DNA of 26,465 nt, from IMG/VR virus record IMGVR_UViG_3300036799_000088, positions 1-26,465 of that record; one strand, given 5' to 3'. Shown here one piece after another: positions 22,265 through 26,465 of this stretch (the stretch's first letter is position 1; the number at the start of each line of letters is the position of its first letter). The position numbers and the translations under genes are program-made. The notes below the pieces were generated by a model that saw only the letters and a list, made by a program, of their open reading frames with translations, had not been told where the DNA came from and searched no databases. This stretch comes from a virus.

Positions 22265-24241
22265 TCAGAATCCTTCCAGCCCACCTAGGGCCAGCGCATA
22301 CTGCTCCGCCTCACGCTCGGCATCCGGGACCGGACGCGGCGCGTCGACATCAGAACCCTTACGCAACCACGCCGGCAGGTTCGGCAACTCACCACGCACC
22401 GAGCCCGGCGGGACCTCCATCTTCGGCAGCTCACTACTCGCCCGCTCCGCCACGTGATTTAAGTAAGCGCGCTCTACCGACTCGATGATGTTCTCTTTGC
22501 GAGCCAGCGCCGTGTAGACATCAGCGTCGACGGTGTTCTCGGCGATCAGGTAGAAGTTGGCCACCGACCGGGTCTGCCCCGGTCGATCCAGTCGCTTTTG
22601 GGCTTGTTGAAAAAGCCAGAGTTCTCCACCCACCGAATACCACACGCAAATCCGCGACCGGGTCAGATCGATACCCACCCCGCCGGCTGCGATCTGCACA
22701 CCCAGCAGGTCACACTCCGGGTGCATCTTCGCGTCAGCGTCCAACCCGTCCTTACGCGGACCCGAGATCTCCCGATACCGCAACCCCAGCTTCTTGCCCA
22801 GGCGCTCAACAGCGGCCAGGTGCGGGGAGTATTTACAGAACACCACCACCGGCTCCGGCCGCGAACGGCCATCATGGCCACCCTTGCGGCACCCCACCTC
22901 ATCAAGCAGCACACCCAGCGCGTCGACCTTCGCCGTGGACACCACCGTGACCCGGCCATCGTCGTCAGTGACCGCACCACCCGTGATCTGCGCCCACCGC
23001 AGTCGCTCCACCCCAGCGTTGGCCGGCGTCACCGTGCGCACATCACCGTCCGGGGTGGCCTCCCCGCCGGCCGCCACCGCCGCAGCGGTGATCTCCGCGA
23101 CCCCGGTGTCGCGGATCGCGTCGTAAGCCATCCGAGCCTTGGGCTCCAACTCGAACGCACGGATGGTGTGCGTCACCGGGGGCAGCTCCAGATCCACCTC
23201 CGGCACATAGGCGATCGAATGGAACCGCTGGGAGAACTCCAGGCGTTTGGTCTTGCGCACATCCACCGGGAACTCCCGCAGCCCGTCAGCGGTCTTGCGG
23301 GTGACAATGAACTCGGTAGCGAACTCGGTGTAGTTCGTCCCGAAAATCGACGGGTCCAACGCCCGGTAAGTGCCGTAGATGTCCGCTGGGGTCTGGGGCA
23401 TCAGCGTCCCCGACAGTCCCCAGCGACGCTCAATCTGATTGACCCATGACGCGGCCGTGCGCGACATCGCCCCACCCGCCGATTTCAGCCGGTGTGCTTC
23501 GTCGTAAACGACCAGCTGCACGCCCATCGACGCCAGGTCGGCGCTCGCCAAGGGATCGGCCACCAGGGCCTCATAGCCCACGATGCACGCGTGCGGGCGC
23601 CCACAGCTGCACGCATACAGCTCGCGCATCGCAGCGAAGCGTTCCTCCAAGGTCAGCTTCTTAATCGTCTTACGCCGCGTGTAGCGCGTCCCGTTATCGA
23701 CGTGCCACTCCCGGTTCGAGTGCAACCGCAGCTCACGCGGGAACACCCCGAACGTCGCCGTCGGCACCACCATCAGCGCCTTTTTGATGTTGAGCAGGTT
23801 CATTCCGCCCACCACCATCAGCGACTTACCGGTGCCCATGCCAGCGCCGATCGCCGCGCACGTGCAGTCACCCAGGTAGTTGATGCCCCGCTTCTGGTGC
23901 GCCCACGGATCGGTCGCCAAGATCTCGTGCCAAGCCAGCTCCGGCAGTGGCGCCGACTCGTCAGCGGCCAGCGAGCGCCGCGCTTCCCGCGAGTGCGCCT
24001 CAGTGGCCAGCGCCATCACGCGCGGCGACACCATCGCACCCGACTCCGACAAGATCGTCAACAGTGCGGCGGCCGTCCCCGGCGACACCGGCATCGCCCA
24101 CCCCGGCGGCCTACCCCCCGCCCAGTACGCGCCCGGTAGATCCTTGATCGCCTCATGCCACGGGAACACGTTCGCCGCCACCAAACGGCCCCGGCCGTCG
24201 ATGCCGACCTGCGGCCTGACGGTCTGCGGCTTGACGGTCAC
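22265..24241 (-). CDS. SNF2-type DEAD/DEAH helicase
   Basis: 658 residues from GTG 24241 (GTGA overlap); the frame to 24274 runs into the neighbour. Superfamily 2 motifs are in order: Walker A GAGMGTGKS (132-140), MVVPTATFGVF (157-167), VVYDEAH (244-250), LSGTLMPQTP (276-285), then GVQIAAGGVGIDL and FQQAQKRLDRPGQ near the C-terminus. The last is the SNF2 arginine-finger motif. A CSCGRPHAC cluster at 211-219 between the Walker motifs could bind zinc, which is unusual. An N-terminal ~100 residues precede the helicase, perhaps a HARP-like annealing region. It likely remodels or reanneals forks. Confidence 0.9.
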   Translation of the reverse strand: MTVKPQTVRPQVGIDGRGRLVAANVFPWHEAIKDLPGAYWAGGRPPGWAMPVSPGTAAALLTILSESGAMVSPRVMALATEAHSREARRSLAADESAPLPELAWHEILATDPWAHQKRGINYLGDCTCAAIGAGMGTGKSLMVVGGMNLLNIKKALMVVPTATFGVFPRELRLHSNREWHVDNGTRYTRRKTIKKLTLEERFAAMRELYACSCGRPHACIVGYEALVADPLASADLASMGVQLVVYDEAHRLKSAGGAMSRTAASWVNQIERRWGLSGTLMPQTPADIYGTYRALDPSIFGTNYTEFATEFIVTRKTADGLREFPVDVRKTKRLEFSQRFHSIAYVPEVDLELPPVTHTIRAFELEPKARMAYDAIRDTGVAEITAAAVAAGGEATPDGDVRTVTPANAGVERLRWAQITGGAVTDDDGRVTVVSTAKVDALGVLLDEVGCRKGGHDGRSRPEPVVVFCKYSPHLAAVERLGKKLGLRYREISGPRKDGLDADAKMHPECDLLGVQIAAGGVGIDLTRSRICVWYSVGGELWLFQQAQKRLDRPGQTRSVANFYLIAENTVDADVYTALARKENIIESVERAYLNHVAERASSELPKMEVPPGSVRGELPNLPAWLRKGSDVDAPRPVPDAEREAEQYALALGGLEGF

Positions 24242-24552
24242 GCGCGGAACCACCGTTGCAACCGCACCGACCACACCAGCTCACCATTGGCGGCAGCCTT
24301 CGCCAAACGGTTCAGATCCTCCGTCATCCCGTGCGCCCCCTCCGTGAACCACCCGTACTCCCGGCACTCCAACACCCCAGGCCACAACCCAGTCCACGTC
24401 GTCGGCGGATGCGCGCCCGCCGGCAGCGCACACTGCACCTCCTGCCAGCCCGTCACCGAACATCGCGCCACATCACAAAGCCCCCGGTGCTCCTCACCCG
24501 GACGCGCACTGCAATCCGGGCAGCACAAGACCTTCGGCGCCGCAGCGATCAC
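24238..24552 (-). CDS. Cys-rich zinc-binding-like protein
   Basis: 104 residues from GTG 24552 (GTGA overlap). CCPDC (10-14), His22, Cys26 and Cys31 in GEEHRGLCDVARC form a compact zinc-finger-like pattern, and a further CxxxxGW segment with Cys63 follows. The type recurs in actinophages beside helicases. The C-terminus is helical and basic. Function unknown. Confidence 0.7.
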   Translation of the reverse strand: MIAAAPKVLCCPDCSARPGEEHRGLCDVARCSVTGWQEVQCALPAGAHPPTTWTGLWPGVLECREYGWFTEGAHGMTEDLNRLAKAAANGELVWSVRLQRWFRA

Positions 24553-24815
24553 CGCGAACACCCCAGGTTCAGTGACTCGGCCAGCGCGAGACCATCCTCG
24601 CGGCAGATGACCGCAGCGCACGGCCACGCCGTCGTGCAGCCGTCGCTCCAGCACGCCTCACAGATCCACGCGGGCGGCACACCCAGGCTGTCGAAGTGCG
24701 GGCGGTGATACTGCCCCGGCAGGCCCGTCCGCTCGTCGTCGGACAGTTCCGCCATCCACATTTGGGCATAAACGCTGCCCGGCGGAGGCACTGGGAACGG
24801 CAACGGCGTGCTCAC
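24549..24815 (-). CDS. Small Cys-rich protein
   Basis: 88 residues from GTG 24815 (GTGA overlap with the helicase stop). WICEACWSDGC (50-60) and WPC (64-66) give Cys52, 55, 60 and 66. The N-terminus is Pro-rich, with SVYAQMWMAELSDDER in the middle. Of a type common in actinophages, function unknown. Confidence 0.7.
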   Translation of the reverse strand: MSTPLPFPVPPPGSVYAQMWMAELSDDERTGLPGQYHRPHFDSLGVPPAWICEACWSDGCTTAWPCAAVICREDGLALAESLNLGCSR

Positions 24816-26137
24816 GTCAGCCTCAACGAACCCTTGGACACGATGCTCACCTGATCCTGCGCGCGGGTCACCGCCGTGTAGAGCCACGACCTCGCCACCG
24901 CGTAGGACGCCTCCAGGGCCTCCTGCGCGCTCGCACCGTCGCGCATCGCGTCCTTATACCGGCCCGACCCGAACACGTCAGCCTCATCAACGACCAACAC
25001 GCGCGGCCACTCCGAACCCTGCGACTTATGGCACGTGATCGCCTGGGCGAACGTCGCCGCCGCGATCGGCCCCCGGCCGTTCTTCACCGCGACCTGCTCG
25101 CCCTCAAGGTTGGTGAACCCGCCCTGATGTGCGATCAGCTCCCGCTCGAAGTCACCATCGAGCACCCGCATCACATACTTGCGACCCTCAGCCCGGCACT
25201 CCAGCACCGTGAACTGCTGGCCGTTGAAAACGTTCGCCTCCCGCGAGTTGGCCAGCGTGATGACCCGATCCCCCGCCACAGGCGCCGGGCCCCGCCTAAG
25301 GTGCATGCGGATCGCCCGAATGAGCTGCCACCGGATCCGGTTGGTGCCCACCACCACCTGATCGTAATCAGCCATCGCCGCGACACTCAGCGGCCCGCAG
25401 CGACCCGAGTAGTCACCCACCAGACCCCGCACACCCAGCAGTCGATCCCCCACCGGGGCGTTGCGCACCGCCGTGGCGATCTTCGTGGTGGGCTGCTCGG
25501 CGGCCGTGCGGTGCACCTCGGTGAGCAGGTAGTCCGGCTCCCCTGATGTGAAATACCCGGCCCCCGACACGGGCGGCAGCTGTGCCGGGTCACCCAACAC
25601 GATGATCCGGGCACCGAAGCTCAGTAGGTCACTGGCCATCTCGGCGTTGACCATCGACGCCTCATCCAGAATCAACAGCTGCGACCCCGCCAGGTCCGAC
25701 TCGTGGTTCAGCACCCACCCAGGCTTACCCAGGTTGATCTCCTCATCGCGGATCTCGCGCACCAACCGCGCCCGCTCACCGGGGTTGGTCTCCTCGGCCA
25801 GCTCCGCACGCAGGCGCTGCAACTCCTCCAGGGCCTTGTCATACGGCTTGTAGATCAGGGAGTGGATCGTTGTCGCCGGGCACCCCTTCTGGCGCAGCAC
25901 GTGCGCGGCCTTACCGGTGAACGCGGCGAACGACGCATCGCCAACACCCAGGTCGGCCACGATGGCCTTTGCCGAGCTGGTCTTGCCCGTGCCGGCGAAG
26001 CCGAACAGCTTGAACACCTGCGTCGCGTATTCGTCATCCCACCATCGCTGCACCGCCTCCAGCGCCTCGCGCTGTTGCGGGCCGTACTCGAAACCCGACA
26101 CCGTCGGCGCCTCGGTTGTCACCTCGAAAGCCACCAT
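24812..26137 (-). CDS. RecD/Dda-like superfamily 1B helicase
   Basis: 441 residues. ATG 26137 is preferred over ATG 26155 because GGAGG overlies the latter. Motifs in order: GFAGTGKT (46-53), a TGKAA segment (74-78), LLILDEASM (154-162), VLGDPAQLPPV (180-190), EVHRT, CHKSQGSEW and YTAVTRAQD. This is the 5'-3' SF1B pattern of RecD2 and T4 Dda. A Glu/Arg-rich helical stretch (~100-135) is inserted between the early motifs. It is probably a replication or recombination helicase; 441 residues is close to Dda (439). Confidence 0.9.
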   Translation of the reverse strand: MVAFEVTTEAPTVSGFEYGPQQREALEAVQRWWDDEYATQVFKLFGFAGTGKTSSAKAIVADLGVGDASFAAFTGKAAHVLRQKGCPATTIHSLIYKPYDKALEELQRLRAELAEETNPGERARLVREIRDEEINLGKPGWVLNHESDLAGSQLLILDEASMVNAEMASDLLSFGARIIVLGDPAQLPPVSGAGYFTSGEPDYLLTEVHRTAAEQPTTKIATAVRNAPVGDRLLGVRGLVGDYSGRCGPLSVAAMADYDQVVVGTNRIRWQLIRAIRMHLRRGPAPVAGDRVITLANSREANVFNGQQFTVLECRAEGRKYVMRVLDGDFERELIAHQGGFTNLEGEQVAVKNGRGPIAAATFAQAITCHKSQGSEWPRVLVVDEADVFGSGRYKDAMRDGASAQEALEASYAVARSWLYTAVTRAQDQVSIVSKGSLRLT

Positions 26138-26162
26138 CACCCCACCACCTCCCATAGGTCAC

Positions 26163-26237
26163 TCACCACAGCACCGCCCGCATGATCAGCGCTGTCACCG
26201 CGAACACCACCACGATCTGCCACCAGCCCTCACTCAC
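26163..26237 (-). CDS. 24-residue single-span membrane microprotein
   Basis: GTG 26237 to TGA 26163, starting inside the previous gene's stop (GTGA) like most genes here. The peptide is MSEGWWQ, then a hydrophobic run of about 15 residues (IVVVFAVTALIMRAV), then LW: one membrane span with a short polar head. It fills the only gap between the 75-residue protein and the helicase. There is no separate ribosome site, so translation would be coupled. Confidence 0.5.
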   Translation of the reverse strand: MSEGWWQIVVVFAVTALIMRAVLW

Positions 26238-26461
26238 CCCTCGTCGTCGTCACCGTCGGCGGTCCACTGCTCGTAGATACCCGCGTCGACCGGCCATATG
26301 GTGATCTTGTGATTGTGGGAGGTGATCACACACGCCACCTCGCGCGGCTCAAGCGGGACACCATCGAACTGACCCGGCACCCCCTCGGTGACCTTCACTC
26401 CGAAGTTCAGGGCACCGCACCCACCGATCCAGTACCGCGACCGCAGCTCACGCACCACCAT
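26234..26461 (-). CDS. Hypothetical protein at right edge (possibly 5' partial)
   Basis: 75 residues if ATG 26461 is the start. The frame stays open to the right edge 4 nt further on, so the real start may lie outside. The sequence has a beta-rich look (ALNFGVKVTEGVPGQFDG, CVITSHNHKITIW) and an acidic end (DGDDDEG). No family recognised. Confidence 0.6.
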   Translation of the reverse strand: MVVRELRSRYWIGGCGALNFGVKVTEGVPGQFDGVPLEPREVACVITSHNHKITIWPVDAGIYEQWTADGDDDEG

Positions 26462-26465
26462 CGGC

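Noticed and set aside
1-26465. tRNA genes, insertion sequences, attachment sites
   Set aside because: I saw no cloverleaf-type sequence, transposase, terminal inverted repeats or integrase; all longer stretches are explained by phage genes.

Overview
This 26.5-kb window reads as part of a GC-rich actinobacteriophage genome, most likely a tailed siphovirus of a Gordonia/Rhodococcus/Mycobacterium-type host. The grounds are strong G/C third-position bias, many GTG and two TTG starts, almost no intergenic DNA, a terminase large subunit, a repeat-rich tail protein and many small Cys-rich proteins of actinophage type. I call 39 protein genes. I see no tRNA, integrase, lysis gene, insertion sequence or CRISPR array. 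No stretch above 300 bases lacks a gene; the longest gap (4366-4580) holds a promoter and two hairpins.

Layout. Positions 1-3399 hold two plus-strand genes: a tail/receptor-binding protein that enters from outside the window and carries about 30 copies of a 20-residue repeat, and a small Cys-rich protein. Every later gene is on the minus strand, meeting the plus genes tail to tail with overlapping stops at 3386-3399. Read in the direction of minus-strand transcription (right to left), the order is as follows. (i) A unit entering from the right edge (26461 to 21973): RecD/Dda-type helicase, two Cys-rich proteins, SNF2-type helicase, a 24-residue membrane microprotein and small unknowns. (ii) 21912-20789: Cys-rich protein and DnaQ-like exonuclease. 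(iii) 20735-20175: protein with a HicA-like C-terminus. (iv) 20123-15918: coiled-coil protein, four-Cys protein (possible ssDNA binder), 776-residue primase-polymerase and a Cys-rich protein. (v) 15868-9635: fifteen tightly packed genes including a free-standing RapZ C-terminal domain, a Cas4/RecB-type Fe-S nuclease, DUF1643, a MazG-like protein with a C-terminal Cys/His module, and a DUF3307 membrane protein. (vi) 9594-4581: UvrD-like helicase, VRR-NUC nuclease, terminase large subunit and an HEVLE-motif protein. (vii) 4365-3386: an unknown and a protein with tandem helix-turn-helix domains.

The most notable regulatory signal is a six-copy element that heads units (ii) to (vii). It is an extended -10 box (consensus TGGTANNNT), then exactly 7 nt, then GTTCCGG (GTTCCGA in one copy), with no recognisable -35. 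Five of the six copies lie within about 20 nt of the preceding stop codon. Inside the units, 18 starts overlap the preceding stop by 1 or 4 nt (GTGA, ATGA or TGATG), so translation is probably coupled throughout.

Together the minus-strand genes suggest a replication and recombination module built on a primase-polymerase, three helicases and three nucleases, with nucleotide-pool and RNA-related accessory proteins. Packaging is unusually wired into this module and runs opposite to the tail gene. Family calls come from motif reading only; no database search was run.
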